Below are positions 11,001-22,830 of a DNA stretch of 64,000 nt, piece by piece. The stretch lies in assembly GCA_024734555.1 (NCBI GenBank), contig JANPWX010019187.1, positions 128,579 through 192,578 of the forward strand, given 5' to 3'. This DNA is from Trochalopteron elliotii (Eukaryota; Chordata; Aves; Passeriformes; Leiothrichidae). Positions within the stretch are counted from its first letter, which is position 1; the number at the start of each line of letters is the position of its first letter. The translations under genes were made by a program, and so were the position numbers. The notes under the pieces are model-generated. The model worked only from the letters and a program-made list of their open reading frames with translations, was not told the DNA's origin and did not search any database.

Positions 11001-12360
11001 GATTCTTTTGATAGATTTCTTGGATGAAAATAAAGCACAAACCTGGCAATATTATATCTGAGAACCATTTATTGATAAAAAAGGGTAAGTGTTCCTACTA
11101 AAGGGGGATAGGAAAAGGAGCAGAGAGGGGAAAAGAGTGGGAGAAAGAAACGGAAGGCAGGGACAGCGCGACCACAAGAACCTTGGCTCTTTGTCAGCAT
11201 CAGCTTAGCAGGCGGAGCGTGCGTGCTGCGAACCGCAGTGCATTTGCCTAACTCCTCTGGTGGGCTGGGTGCGATTTCCAAACAGTAGCAAACTGCGTGA
11301 TCCTTCTATCAGCGGGGAACAGGCTGTTGTGGCCACAGGCACAATCCTGGAGCAGCTGCAGGTTCCCAGGGTCAGGGCGCAGTGGGTGCAGGCAAGACCA
11401 AGTGTAGGCGGCAGTGGCAGGCTGGTTGCTACAGGCTAGTGCTACGGCAGGTTGGTGCAGGCAGGCAGTGCAGGAAACAGCGGCGGCAGCGGTTGCAGCT
11501 GGATGCAAGCAGGCTTGTGCTGCAGACTGTGCCCAGGAAGCACGATGGGGGTGGCTGGCTGCAGCGGTGCCTGCTCCGTCAGGGAGGCAGTGGAGCACGA
11601 GGTCGTGGTGATTACAAGCTGGTTTGCGGGAATGGTGAAGCAGGGAAGCAGGACCACAGGGAGAAAAAGGCAAGGGGGGGAGGGGAGGCAGAGCAGACCC
11701 TACAAGCAAGCCCCTGCTCTCTCCTAGCAACCCAAAGCAAAATGGCCCCTGTTGTGTCGCAGTTAGCTGCTTTTATGTGCTAAGGTTCCTCCCACAGCTT
11801 GATTTCCTGGGCACTTTTTGCGGGCATCTGGGCATTCTTCGCGGGCATCCGCCCCACCGGCAAGTGGGGAGGTCACTCACAGTCTGATCGTGGAGGCTTT
11901 CTCTGACCTGACTGCCTGCCAGGAGAAGCCTCCCTGGGGACAGGGCTGCAAGCACATATACAGCTCCTATAAGAATATAACATATGTTAAGGCATAAATA
12001 AAAATCAGATTGGTCCCTCTCACAGGCCGTAAGGGCTTGGTTCCTCTCACCCAGTTTCCATGGCCAACTATATGAAGAATTGAATTGAATTGTGTAGTTC
12101 ATGTCTGACTGACTCCCTTTGCAGAGCTCCAGCAAGGCAGCCTCAGCTACATGACTTCAGTTTCCCCCAAAACTGTTCCAGAGCAATGAAGAAATTATCA
12201 GGGTCCTGGAGCACTGTGACATTGCACTCCATAATAGGGGATGATGCAGTCTAGGGTGATCCCTGAGAGCTGGGATATTATCAATGCTGTGTGGCTAATT
12301 TCTGTTGGACAAGCAGTACAAATTAGCTGTATCTCACTAATAAATCCCCATACCCTCACC
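11001..12360. other. Unassigned region; GC-rich CAG/CTG stretch
   Basis: No recognised domain. An AATAAA on the minus strand (plus 'tttattgataaaa' near 11068) may mark a minus-orientation LTR starting near 11030, but its other end was not found. The 11380-11760 segment is rich in CAG/GCAGG and opens frames on both strands (11248-11730 minus, 11382-11783 plus). Their alanine- and cysteine-rich composition follows the repeat, not a protein family. Confidence 0.4.
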
Positions 12361-12950
12361 TTGAAATGAATGGGCAAGGAGACTCGCTCCTTTTTAATGC
12401 CTTTATTAAGATCAGCTCTAGGTGAGGGCTCAAGGGGCTGAGCACACCGCCACTGCTCCCGATGGATGACACAGAGGAGGAGACGATCAGCTCTTCCACA
12501 CGGCCGTGCTGGGGGCTTTCTTCTCGCAGGAGTCCCTGGAAGATGCTTGCTTGTTGGAAAGTCTAGGGGAGTCCTGTGTATGGGATACTTTTGAAGTTAT
12601 GGTGACAAGCTGGAACTCGGGTCTGGTTGGTGTGAGGCTCTCCATGGTCTCGCTGACTTAGAGTGGTTATTTTTAGTGTTTGGTTTGTGTTGGCTCGTTT
12701 ATTTTTAGGGGTTTTAAGTTCTAATTTTGTCCCACAAACACCTGGGGTCTTTTCATCTGCATGTAGGGCGGTGCCAGGTTCCCCAGTCGTTGCTATGGCC
12801 AGTCATGGTTGCTATGGCTGGGGTGGCAGCAAGGACAGGTACAAAGGAAGGTAATTAACATTTGACAGGCAAAACATTTAGGGAAGGCATCCTAATTACC
12901 ATAACAATCAGTCTGGGCTAAACGGCAGAGAAAAGCCCCACTATAGGCAA
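12361..12950 (-). mobile_element. LTR-like repeat, copy B
   Basis: Related to 8900-9460. Both share the 'gggca.ggaga' start, the complement of an AATAAAGGCATT signal, and the 'aattaccata' near the far end. Boundaries are approximate and no TSD was seen. It directly precedes the 5' part of the CR1 at about 12979-18054. Confidence 0.45.
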
Positions 12951-12978
12951 GGCAAAACTGAACTTAGAAATTGTTATT

Positions 12979-13233
12979 TTGTTTCTTCACAGGTTTGGGC
13001 TAAACGATAGGAAAAAAAACTACTATAAGCAAGGCAAACAGTATTTAACTGAATTCAGAAATTGGCATTTCGTTTCTTACACAGACCATGGCGGAAGTAT
13101 ATATGTGTCTCAGACCAATATAGAACATAAAAACTGGACAACCAGCAAGGTGAACTTTGAAGAGGTCAACAGGCTTGAGCTGACTTCAGCCCACATATTC
13201 CTTCCTGGCAACTGGGGATGCTTAGGATCGTGA
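12979..13233 (+). pseudogene. Probable 5' part of the CR1 at 14812
   Basis: An open frame of 84 codons with no domain I recognise. Its last bases (ggatcgtga) continue directly into 'ataccgagagactccctgg' at 14816 once the solo LTR and one TSD copy are left out, so it is probably the CR1 upstream region. It could instead be older flanking DNA. Confidence 0.4.
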
Positions 13234-14811
13234 TGTGCTGGTTTTGCATTGATTGACATTTAGTGAGCAGGGAAGAAGCCACCCACGGAAATAATTTTTC
13301 TAAGAGAAGCTGCTAACAGCTTCCTCTGTGCCTGACAAAACCAATCAGTGAGTAGTTTTGAATATTTACACCTTTTTAAACCACTGGAAAGCTGAACATG
13401 CTTCAGGGAACACACGTTAAAAATCTAACAAACCTCGGGAAAGCTCTCTTTTCTTCTAGCCTGGGAACAGGTTATGGGTCAGATCAGCCCCCTGCTTGCG
13501 GCCGGGCCAGGCCAGGCCCCACTCTTCCATGGCCCGTGTGGCCTGGCGGGTCCGGGCCAGGCCCCAGATGCTGCCAGGCAGGGGAAGGGGGGCCCCAGTT
13601 GCGTGGCGTGCTGCTGCTGAAATCCTGGCCCCTCCCCCCCTCCCCCCCAGGGCTGCCCCCAAGGAATCCTCCATAGTAAACAGCTCTGGCCACCGCTACT
13701 GTGTCATCCTGTCAGCAAGAGATCATGCATCTGAGACCAAGGGCAGCTCTGCAGCGGTACAGAGAGTGGCCTCGCAGCTGAAATTGAAGGCAGCCGGAGC
13801 CCCGAGATACTAGCACAGCCCCAGCGTGGCCTGAATCTACCACCGTGACTGCTTCAGCCACCACCTGGCAGAAACCATCATGACTTCTGCAGGCCCTGGG
13901 TGAGATATTAACTCTTTCATTGCACAGATGAAACTTGCAAAACATCAATCCTTCTTGAGTGAGAGAAAAGGACAAAGTGAAGACACATAGAGAAACAGTG
14001 TAAAGTCAGTAAAGGAGGAGTAAAGTCCCAGATAGGAAGAGAATGAGATGTCTTAGTCTTAGGCTGAAATTCTTTTGTAAGGCCATAGTGATAGACTGTG
14101 ATATATTAGAATATCCCTTTAATTCATGGAAGACAGTATGGGAAAATGAAGTGTTCAAATTGCAGACATGAGAAAAGGCATTTGTGCTGAATTAAGTAAA
14201 TGTTGAAGTAGTTGTGATCTCATGAGAAGTTTGAACAGAGAGAGAGATGAAGACCTGCCCCCAAAGAGAGAAAAACAAGACCTCTGTTCCCAGAGATGAT
14301 CTTAAAAATAGATGAAAGGAAGCTTTGTTACTGAACAGCTCATCCTTAAAATAGTACCCTGTGAGTTTGACATAGCCCATGAAGGCAGCTGTGCGAAGGT
14401 TGCGTGAGATGGGAAGGATTTCACGAATGCAGATTCCTGGGTGGCTGCTATTTGTAAGAATTGAAGCCACAACAAAACTGTTTTCTTGAAGAGAAGTCTC
14501 CATGACATAGCAAAAGAGACTCCTCTCCCTAAAAAAACTGATGAAAGACTATTTTTAGAGGTAGTCAATTTACCTAAGTTCTAAGTTTTCTTTCTATACG
14601 TTGTCAGTAAGAAGAGAAAGAAGGTTGTGAGGGGAGAAGTGTTTTGAAGGTTTTATTCTAATTCTTATTATTTTTTCCCCTCTTCTTGTAAGTTTATTAA
14701 TAAAGTGTTCTTTATACCCTTTAAAGTTTGAGCCGGCTTTGCTCTTATCCTAATCCTATCTCACAGCAAAAAAAAGTGTAAATAATTCTAGTAGACGCTT
14801 AACCCACCACA
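13234..14811 (+). mobile_element. Long solo LTR (1578 bp)
   Basis: Begins TGTGCTGGTTTTG and ends CCCACCACA. The flanks CGTGA (13229-13233) and TGTGA (14812-14816) form a 5-bp TSD with one mismatch. A poly(A) signal 'attaataaagtg' lies about 115 bp from the 3' end, giving plus orientation. It aligns over most of its length with the LTRs at 45579-46993 and, inverted, 60279-61763. A GC-rich, GGCC-rich stretch at 13490-13660 creates spurious frames on both strands. It splits a CR1. Confidence 0.88.
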
Positions 14812-14812
14812 T

Positions 14813-15196
14813 GTGAATACCGAGAGACTCCCTGGTCTGATTCAGCCCTCTGATTATTACCCACTGCTGATATTCCAGGTTGGCAGTGATGAGATTGAAA
14901 AGAGGAGTGTCAGGGCAATTAAAAAGGACTTTAGGGCACTGAGTCAAGTGGTTGACAGGGCAGGAGCACAAGTATTGTTCTGCTCAGTCCCTTTGGTGGT
15001 GGAGAAAAATGGTGAAAGGAATAGGAGAGCCCACATTATTAACAAGTGGTGCAAGGGTTGGTGTCATCGGCAGAATTTCGGATACTTTGATCATGGGGCA
15101 ACTTTTTCAGCACCTGGTCTTCTGGAACTGGATGAACTCCATCTCCCTGTTAAGGGCAGAAGGATTTTAGCTCATGAACTGGCGGAATTCATATAG
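14813..15196 (+). pseudogene. CR1 ORF1-like, esterase-type domain fragment
   Basis: 127 codons after a TSD-derived start. Text such as LPGLIQPSDYYPLLIFQVG, FRALSQVVDRAGAQVLFCSV and a late ELDELHLPVKGR resembles the SGNH/GDSL-esterase-like domain that many CR1-group LINEs carry upstream of ORF2; DELHL occupies the place of the catalytic D..H pair. The N-terminal block was separated by the LTR insertion. It stops 18 bp before the ORF2 frame opens. Confidence 0.6.
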
Positions 15197-15213
15197 AAGG
15201 CTTTAAACTAGAT

Positions 15214-16148
15214 TTGAAGGGGGAAGGGGATGCATCTGGGCTGTCTGAAAGCAGGCCCAAGGGTGGTAAGCCTGAGTTAGGGGTGAAGTCAGTAGCCCAG
15301 CTGAGGTGCATGTATAGCAATGGACGCAGCATGGGTAACAAACAAGAACTGGAAGCCATGGTGCAACAGCAAAGCTATGATGTACTTGCCATCACAGAAA
15401 CATGGTGGAATGACTCACATAGCTGGAGCACTGCACATGATGGCTACAAGCTCTTCAGAAGAGACAGGAAAAGGAGAAGAGGTGGAGGGGTGGCCCTTAT
15501 ATTAGGGAGGCTTTTGATGCCATGGGTATTGAAACTAATGATGATGAAGTTGAGTGCCTATGGGTAAGAATTAAGGGGAAGGCCAACAAGGCTGCCATGC
15601 TACTGGGAATCTGTTATCGTCCACCCAACCAGGAAGAAGAGGTGGACAACTTATTCTATAAGAAGCTGGAGAATATTTCAGGATCACCAGCCCTTGTTCT
15701 TGTAGGTGACTTTAACCTACCAGACATCTGCTGGGAACTTAATACATCACAAAAGAGGCAGTCCAGGATGTTTTTAGAGTGTGTAGAAGACAACTTTTTG
15801 TTGCAGCTGGTGGGTGAGCCCACCAGGAGAGGGACTATGTTAGACCTGTTGTTTGCAAAAAGAGATGGGCTGCTGGGAGATGTGGTGTTTGGAGGCCACT
15901 TGGGGCACAGTGATCATGAAATTACAGAATTCTCGATTTTTGGTGAAATGAGGAGGAACATCAATAAGACTTTTACATTAGATTTCTGGAGGGCAGACTT
16001 TGGCCTATTTAGGAGACTTATTCAGAGAGTTCCTTGGGAAGCAGCCCTTAAAAACAAAGGAGTTCAGGAAAGGTTGGCATGCTTCAAAACAGACATCTTG
16101 GGGGCACAGGAACAGACTGTCTCTGTGTGCCAAAAGATGAGTCGATGA
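15214..16148 (+). pseudogene. CR1 ORF2, endonuclease part
   Basis: Two overlapping frames (15214-15567 and 15522-16148) joined by a frameshift near 15540. APE-type endonuclease motifs are visible: a catalytic-Glu motif ITETWWND, then GDFNLPDICWE, then a terminal SDHE at about 15907-15920. The linker LDFWRADFGLFRRL follows. The domain nicks target DNA to prime reverse transcription at the insertion site. A stop (tga, 16146-16148) ends the frame before RT. Confidence 0.85.
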
Positions 16149-16209
16149 GGCAAACGTCCAGCCTGGATGCGCAAGGAGGTTTTGAAGGAACTTTGGAATA
16201 AAAAAGAGG

Positions 16210-17983
16210 ATGTATCATCTTTGGAAGGAGGACCAGGTCTCTCAGGAAGTATTTAAGGGGGTTGCTAGGGCATGTAGGAAAAAAATTAGAGAGGCCAAAG
16301 CTCAGTTTGAACTTAATTTGGCAACTTTTGTGAAGAATAATAAAAAATGTTTTTATAAATATATTAATGGTAAAAGGAAGGTTAATACCAACCTCGATTC
16401 TTTATTAGATGCGGGAGGGAACTTAGTAACTGCAGATGAGGAGAGGGTGGAAGTGCTTAATGCCTACTTTGCCTCAGTCTTTAGTGGGAAGACGGCTTGT
16501 CCTCAAGACAGCTGTCCTCCTGGGTTGGTAGATGGTGTCAGGGAGCAGAATGGTCCCCCTGTTATCCAGGAGGAGGCAATCAGAGAACTGCTGAGCCGCT
16601 TGGGTGTTCATAATACTATGGGACCAGATGGGATCCATCCCAGGTTCCAGATGACTGGAAGCTGGCCCATTCGTAAAAAGGGTGGGAAGGAGGATCTTGG
16701 TAATTATAGGCCAGGTAGCCTGACCTCAGTACCCAGTAAGGTCATGGAACAGTTTATACTGAGTGCCATCACACAGAACTTACAGGATGGCCAGGGTATC
16801 AGGCCCAGCCAGCACAGGTTTAGGAGGGGTAGGTCGTGTTTGACCAACCTGATCTCCTTTTATGACCAAGTGACCTGCCTGGTGGATAGGTGAAAGGCTG
16901 TAGATGTTGTCTATTTGGACTTCAGCAAGGCCCTTGACACTGTCTCCCACAGCACACTCCTGGATAAGCTAGCAGCCCATGGCTTGGACAGGGGCACTCT
17001 TTGCTGGCTTAAGAACTGGCTGGATGGCCGGGCCCAGAGAGTGGTGGTAAATGGTGCTGTATCCAGCTGGCAGCCAGTCACCAGTGGTGTCCCTCAGGGG
17101 TCTGTGCTGGGGCCAGTTCTGTTCAATATTTTTATTGACAACATGGATGAGGGTATTGAATGTTTTGTTAGTGAATTTACAGATGACACTAAGTTGGGAG
17201 CATGTATGGATTTGTTGGAAGGTAGGAGGGCTCTGCAGAGAGCCCTGGAACAGTTGGATGGATGGGCAGAGTCCAACAAGATGACGTTTAATAAGTCTGA
17301 GTGCCGAGTCCTGCATTTTGGCCACAATAACCCCCTGCAACGTTGTAGGCTGGGGACAGTGTGGCTGGACAGTGCCCAGGAGGAAAGGGACCTGGGGGTA
17401 CTGGTCAACAGCCAACTGGACATGAGCCAGCAGTGTGCCCTGGTGGCCAAGAAGGCCAATGGCATCCTGGCCTGTATCAGGAATAGTGTGGCCAGCAGGA
17501 GCAGGGTGGTCACTCTTCTCCTGTACTTGGCACTGGCAAGGCTGCACCTTGAGTGCTGTGTCCAGTTCTGGGCCCCTCAATTTAGGAAGGATGTTGAGGC
17601 GCTTGAGCGCATCCAAAAGAGAGCAACAAGGCTGGTGAGGGTCTTGGAACACAAGCCCTATGAGGAATGACTGAGGGATCTGGGGTTGTTTAGCCTGGAG
17701 AAAAGGAGACTCAGAGGTGACCTTATCACTCTCTACAACTTCCTGAAAGGTGGTTGTAGTCAGGTGGGGGTTGGTCTCTTTCTCCAGGCAGCAACTGAGA
17801 CAACAAGAGGACACAGTCTTTAAGCTGCACCAAGCGAAATATAGGTTGGATATTAGGAAAAAGTTTTTTATGGAAAGGGTGATAAAGTACTGGAATCATC
17901 TGCCTTTGGAGGTGGTGGAGTCACCATCCCTGATGTGTTTAAAAGAAGACTGGATGTGGCACTTGGTGCCATGGTTTAGTTGA
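16210..17983 (+). pseudogene. CR1 ORF2, reverse-transcriptase part
   Basis: Frames 16210-16893, 16915-17670 and 17750-17983 together give the RT domain: KKGGKEDLGNYRPGSLTSV, then [12 protein letters not shown] (motif A region), [19 protein letters not shown], and the catalytic FTDD at about 17177-17188, then the thumb and C-terminal region. Other CR1 RTs usually read FADD here, so A to T is a change at the active site. In-frame stops occur at 16891-16893 and 17668-17670. It is a dead copy. Confidence 0.88.
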
Positions 17984-18054
17984 GGTGTTAGGGCATGGGT
18001 TGGACTCAAATATCTTGAAGGTCTCTTCCAACCTAGTGATTCTATGATTGTGTG

Positions 18055-18866
18055 ATGGTGAGCACATAAATGTTCGTAACAGGAATCATGTTTGCATTGT
18101 GATCCAACTATTATGTTGCAATTGCTATAGTGTGTTTGTGCTGTGATTTCACTGTTGCTGAATCACTCTGCTAAATCAAAAATCTCATGTAATATCAAAT
18201 ACCTACAAATAAGTAAATCTGATATTAAATATTAAACCCTCTTCATGTGTAATAACTAAAAGAACCTGGTGAGAGTATATTGGATTCAGACTCAAGGGCA
18301 ACCACAGTGCAGGCAGGGGCCGTGACCTAACCAAAAAGGACCCAACACCATGGTGTCTGAGCAGGGTGAGCAGAGCATGGATGGTTATAGCAAGCAGGTC
18401 CAACAATTATCAGACACAGCTGAGGTAGCAAGTCAGGTCTGATGTCAATCTGATAAATCCTATCAACATATCAGGAATGACAAGGGACAGGACTGGAGGA
18501 AAGTATACAAGCAACATAGCTCAGGTGAGAACATGTAGTCTGGGCCTCAACATAAATGGAGCTGCTGGACCAGTGAGCAGAGGGTATGTGAGTGGGAGTC
18601 CCAGGTAAGGTTGGTGAGGGCAATGGCAGCCTGTTATTTCACTCAGTGTTTTGACAGTTATCTGTCACAATGTAGCAGTTTTGGTTTGATTTCCCAGCCA
18701 ACGCACCAATGAATGTAGTAGGTCCACTGCCATTTGGCCAGCGCTCAGCCCACTACACACATCCAGCAATTTCTCATGTCATGGCCAGTAGTTTTCCATG
18801 CCCTGTTTAGTTAGATTAACCTCAGGCCAGGGACTAGTCAGTGGTATAGTCATTTGCCTGCAGCCC
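18055..18866. other. Unassigned DNA with a retroviral primer-site-like motif
   Basis: No coding domain seen. At 18691-18708 the minus strand reads TGGTGCGTTGGCTGGGAA, differing at one base from the ERVL primer site at 24877-24894. This may be the leader of another, largely deleted ERV of the same group. Confidence 0.4.
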
Positions 18867-19470
18867 TGTCCTGGTTTAGGACAAATTAGGGGAAGGTCTC
18901 CAGAAGGAGCCCCCCAGAAAACAAACCTCCACCACCCCTTCCCCCCCAGCTCTGGGTTTGAGAAGGAATTCCTCGGAGGAGAAGTGGAAAAAACCTATTT
19001 ATTGACAAATAAACAAAGACACTCCCCAACAAAAGGGAAAAGAAAAATACTCAAGCAGTTGCTGTGAGGGGAGGGCGCAGAGCTTCTGTTTTCAGGCATC
19101 GAGGACCCCCAGATATTCCCAGGTCAGGTCCGGAGCCGGTCCAATGATCTTCGGGGGCGGGGGGAGAAAGGGAGAGAGGGAAAAAAAAAAAAAAAGAAAA
19201 AAAAACTGAAAGCAGCGAAAACCAGCAAAGGAAAAAAAAACAAAAGCAAAAGCAAAAAAACAAAACCAGCAGCAAAGTAAAGGCAGCAGCAAAGCAAAGC
19301 AAAGCCTGCAGCCAAGCCGAGCTAGCAGCAAAAGCAAAAGCCCTAGTAGCCCCACAGCCGCAAACACCCCACCGAAGGGGCGGGGGGGGGGGCAGCTGTC
19401 AGACATAACAGTGCAGTACATAGAGATAAAGCTGCACGATTGGGATAGGAGGCACCGTCAACCCAGGACA
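18867..19470 (-). mobile_element. 3' LTR of the ERVL-like provirus (604 bp)
   Basis: Plus-strand ends are TGTCCTGGTTTAG and CCCAGGACA, a perfect 8-bp inverted terminal pair (TGTCCTGG/CCAGGACA). A minus-strand AATAAA (plus 'tttattgacaaat', near 19000) agrees with the orientation of the genes. The 19150-19300 part is a purine-rich A/G low-complexity run that opens frames rich in F and L on the minus strand; these are not genes. Confidence 0.92.
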
Positions 19471-19487
19471 TTCCACCCCTTATCCCA
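19471..19487 (-). promoter_or_regulatory. Polypurine tract of the ERVL-like provirus
   Basis: On the minus strand, gataaggggtggaa directly precedes the TG of the 3' LTR. This purine run is where plus-strand DNA synthesis would be primed, and it fixes the LTR boundary and the direction of the element. Confidence 0.8.
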
Positions 19488-19646
19488 TATCGTGAACATA
19501 CAATAAAAAACGTGCATCTCACTTACTCAAACCTTCAACACTTACACATTTCCTTCTATCTTACTTGCTCAGACCTTTGACACTTATACGTTTCCTTCTG
19601 TTCCATGTAGTAACATTCATCCAACAATGACATTTACATAGGAGTC

Positions 19647-20894
19647 TCACCCCACATTCAGATCTCCCTGAGGTACGCAGCGTGTTATTCCATCTTTCTG
19701 CATTATCCACCATGTACAACCTGGTCCTTGAGCAAAAACAATCCCATGGATGGGTTTGCCTGTACTCGAGGCAGGGTTAATCCATACTGTCTTTCCCAAC
19801 AAACCTCTGACATGGGCCACTGGGGCTTTATCTCCATCTACGATATTAAGGAGCTCAGACTGAGCAGGACCCGCTCGGTTGGTGGAACCTCGGGTGTTAA
19901 CCAACCAGGTGGCCTTTGCCAAATGCTGCTCCCAGTTTTTGAAAGATCCCCCACCCAATGCTTTCAACTGGGTTTTTAACAGTGCATTGTGCCTCTCCAC
20001 TTTCCCAGCAGCTGGTGCATGGTAGGGAATATGGTACACCCACTCAATGCCGTGTTCCCTAGCCCATGTTCTGATAAGGCTGTTCTTGAAATGAGTCCTG
20101 TTGTCTGACTCAATCCTCTCAGGGGTACCATGCCTCCACAGGACTTGCTTCTCAAGGCCCAGAATGGTGTTACGGGCCGTAGCATGAGAAACAGGGTAGG
20201 TCTCCAGCCACCCCGTGGTGGCTTCCACCATTGTGAGCACGGAGCGCTTACCTTGACGTGTCTGGGGTAATGTGATATAATCAATCTGCCAGGCCTCCCC
20301 ATACTTGTATTTGGACCACCGTCCACCATACCATAGGGGCTTCACCCGCTTGGCCTGTTTGATGGCAGCACACGTCTCACAATCGTGGATAACCTGAGAA
20401 ATACTGTCCAAGGTTAGATCCACCCCTCGGTCTCGTGCCCACTTATAGGTGGCGTCTCTGCCCTGATGACCTGAGGCATCGTGGGCCCATCGGGCTAGGA
20501 ACAGCTCTCCCTTGTGTTCCCAATCTAAGTCTATCTTTGACACCTCTATCTTTGCAGCCCGATCTACCTGCTCATTGTTTCTGTGCTCCTCATCAGCTCT
20601 ACTCTTGGGGATATGAGCATCTACGTGGCGGACTTTCACAGGTAGTCTCCCTACCCTGGTAGCAATGTCTCTCCACTCTTCAGCAGCCCAAATTGGTTTT
20701 CCTCTACGCTGCCAATTAGCCTTTTTCCACCTCTCTAGCCATCCCCACAGAGCATTGGCTACCATCCATGAATCAGTATAGAGGTAGAGTTTCGGCCACT
20801 TCTCTCTCTCAGCAATGTCCAGAGCCGATCGATTGAACGGCTTTGAGTTCTGCAAGTTGGCTCGATCCAACATCTCCTTCAGTGGCCTCAGCAA
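19647..20894 (-). pseudogene. ERVL-like pol: RNase H end and integrase
   Basis: After the frameshift the frame carries the end of RNase H (YTDSW, VRHVDAH) and a whole integrase. The zinc-binding part is H-ASGH ... CETC. The catalytic triad is D at 20280-20282 (WQIDY), D at 20103-20105 (ESDN) and E at 19995-19997 (GKVERHN), with 35 residues between the second D and the E (DD35E). It would join viral DNA ends to the chromosome; 5-bp TSDs of related LTRs here fit an ERVL integrase. In the ESDN segment an R replaces the G that usually follows. The frame ends about 175 bp before the 3' LTR, with no dUTPase. Confidence 0.88.
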
Positions 20895-22830
20895 CTTGTC
20901 GTGTGGGGCTCCACACAGCTGCTTTCCACTTCCGCTTTGTCCCTACAATGCGGCAGGAACCGTCAGTGAAAAGAGCATAATGTGTCTCCTCTGCTGGCAG
21001 TTGATTATATGGTGGAGCTTCTTCAGCCCGTGTCACTTGTTCTGGTTCTTCATCTGTGAGACCAAAACTTTCACCTTCCGGCCAATTTGTAATTATTTCC
21101 AAAATCCCAGGACGATTCAATTTACCCATACGTGTGCGCTGTGTAATCAGAGCAATCCACTTGCTCCATGTGGCATCGGTGGCATGGTGGGTGGTGGGGA
21201 CCTTTCCTTTGAACATCCACCCCAGCACTGGTAGTCGAGGTGCCAGGAGGAGTTGTGCTTCTGTGCCAATCACCTCCGAGGCAGCTTGGATTCCTTCATA
21301 GGCTGCTAAAATTTCCTTCTCAGTTGGAGTGTAACTGGCCTCGGCCCCTCTGTAGCTTCGACTCCAAAATCCTAGTGGGCAGCCTCAAGTCTCCCCAGGC
21401 ACTTTCTGCCAAAGGCTCCAGGACAGACCATGGCTCCCGGCTGCAGAGTAGAGCATGTTCTTCACATCTGGTCCTGTCTTGACTGGGCCAAGGGCCATTG
21501 CATGAGCGATCTCCTGCTTGATCTGGGCAAAGGCTTGCTGCTGTTTGGGGCCCCAGTGGAAATCGTTCTTCTTACAGGTAACCAGGTAGAGAGGGCTCAC
21601 GATCTGACAGTACTCAGGGATATGCATTCTCCAAAAGCCTATGGCGCCTAGGAACGCTTGTGCCTCCTTCTTGCTGGTTGGGGGAGACATTGCTGTAATC
21701 TTGTTGATGACGTCAGTAGGAATCTGACGCCGTCCATCTTTCCACTTTACTCCCAAGAACTGGATCTCACGGGCTGGTCCCTTAACTTTACTCTTCTTGA
21801 TAGCGAAACCGGCTTCCAGGAGGATCTGGATGATTTCCTTTCCTTTCTCAAACACTTCTGCTGCTGTGTTCCCCCACACAATGATGTCATCAATATACTG
21901 TAGGTGTTCTGGAGCCACACCCTTTTCCAGTGCAGCCTGGATCAGTCCATGGCAGATGGTGGGACTGTGCTTCCACCCCTGGGGCAGTCGGTTCCAGGTG
22001 TATTGCACTCCCCTCCATGTGAAGGCAAACTGAGGCCTGCACTCTGCTGCCAGAGGAATGGAGAAAAATGCATTGGCAATGTCAATAGTGGCATACCACC
22101 TTGCTGCCTTGGACTCCAGCTCATACTGGAGCTCCAACATGTCTGGCACAGCAGCGCTCAGCGGTGGAGTCACTTCATTCAATGCACGATAGTCCACAGT
22201 CAATATCCATTCTCCTTCAGTTTTTCGCACAGGCCAGATGGGGCTGTTGAAGGGTGAGTGGGTTTTGCTGACCACCCCTTGACTCTCCAGCTCACGGATC
22301 ATCTTATGAATGGGGATCACGGCATCTCGAGTTGTTCTATACTGTCGGCGGTGCACTATTGAGGTGGCAATTGGTACCTGTTGCTCTTCCCCCTTCAGAA
22401 GTCCTACTGTTGACGGATTCTCGGACAGTCCAGGCAAGGTGTTCAATTGCTGGATGCCCTCTGTCACTACAGCTGCTATCCCAAATGCCCATTTGAGTCC
22501 CTTAGGGTCTTTGAAATACCCACTCCGAAGATAGTCTATGCCCAAAATGCATGGGGCCTCTGGGCCAGTTGCAATAAAGTTTTTCTCCCACTCATTTCCA
22601 GTCAGGCTCACCTCTGCCTCCACCAACGTATAGTCCTGTGATCCCCCTGTCACACCAGCAATAGATACAGATTCTGCCCCTACATGTGTTGAAGGAATTA
22701 ATGTGCACTGTGCACCAGTATCCACCAAGGCCTCATATTCTTGTGGTTCAGACGTGCCAGGCCAACGAATCCACACCTTCCAAAAAACATGATTTTCCCT
22801 AGCCTCGACCTGGCTAGAGGCAGGGCCCCT
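20809..22830 (-). pseudogene. ERVL-like pro-pol: protease, RT, start of RNase H
   Basis: Opens after the TAG at 22831. The aspartic protease motif ALVDTGAQ has its catalytic D at 22720-22722. RT follows, with the catalytic YIDD at 21886-21897 and the connection segment FLGAIGFWRMHIP. A TGA at 21385-21387 interrupts it, but the same frame continues to 20809 and includes the RNase H start ALFTDGSC and SSQLAELKAVQ. A frameshift then moves the frame into the integrase block. The protein would process Gag and copy viral RNA into DNA inside the particle. The TGA falls where CpG decay of an arginine codon is a likely cause. Confidence 0.88.

Larger units (their letters stand above)
14812..18054 (+). 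mobile_element. CR1 LINE, nearly full length
   Basis: Covers a 5' esterase-like region, endonuclease, reverse transcriptase and the 3' terminus ('ctatgattgtgtgatgg' at 18043-18059). It is the most complete CR1 here. ORF2 is broken by stops and frameshifts near 16149-16210, 16894 and 17670, so it cannot move by itself. It is interrupted near its 5' end by the solo LTR at 13234-14811. Confidence 0.9.

Noticed and set aside
11248..11783. Overlapping frames of 160 and 133 codons on opposite strands
   Set aside because: They follow a CAG/CTG-rich, GC-rich stretch; the residues (A, C, H, Q runs) reflect composition. No domain, and neither frame has support over the other.
13398..13813. Frames in a GC-rich stretch, including a CpG-rich patch resembling a promoter island
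   Set aside because: They sit inside the solo LTR 13234-14811; the GC-rich patch is part of that LTR, so it is not evidence of a host promoter.
16969..17814. A 281-codon minus-strand frame
   Set aside because: It is antisense to the CR1 RT frame at 16915-17670, which has recognisable motifs; the minus frame has none.
19051..19421. Minus-strand frames rich in F, L and C that look like membrane proteins
   Set aside because: They arise from the A/G-rich low-complexity run inside the 3' LTR.
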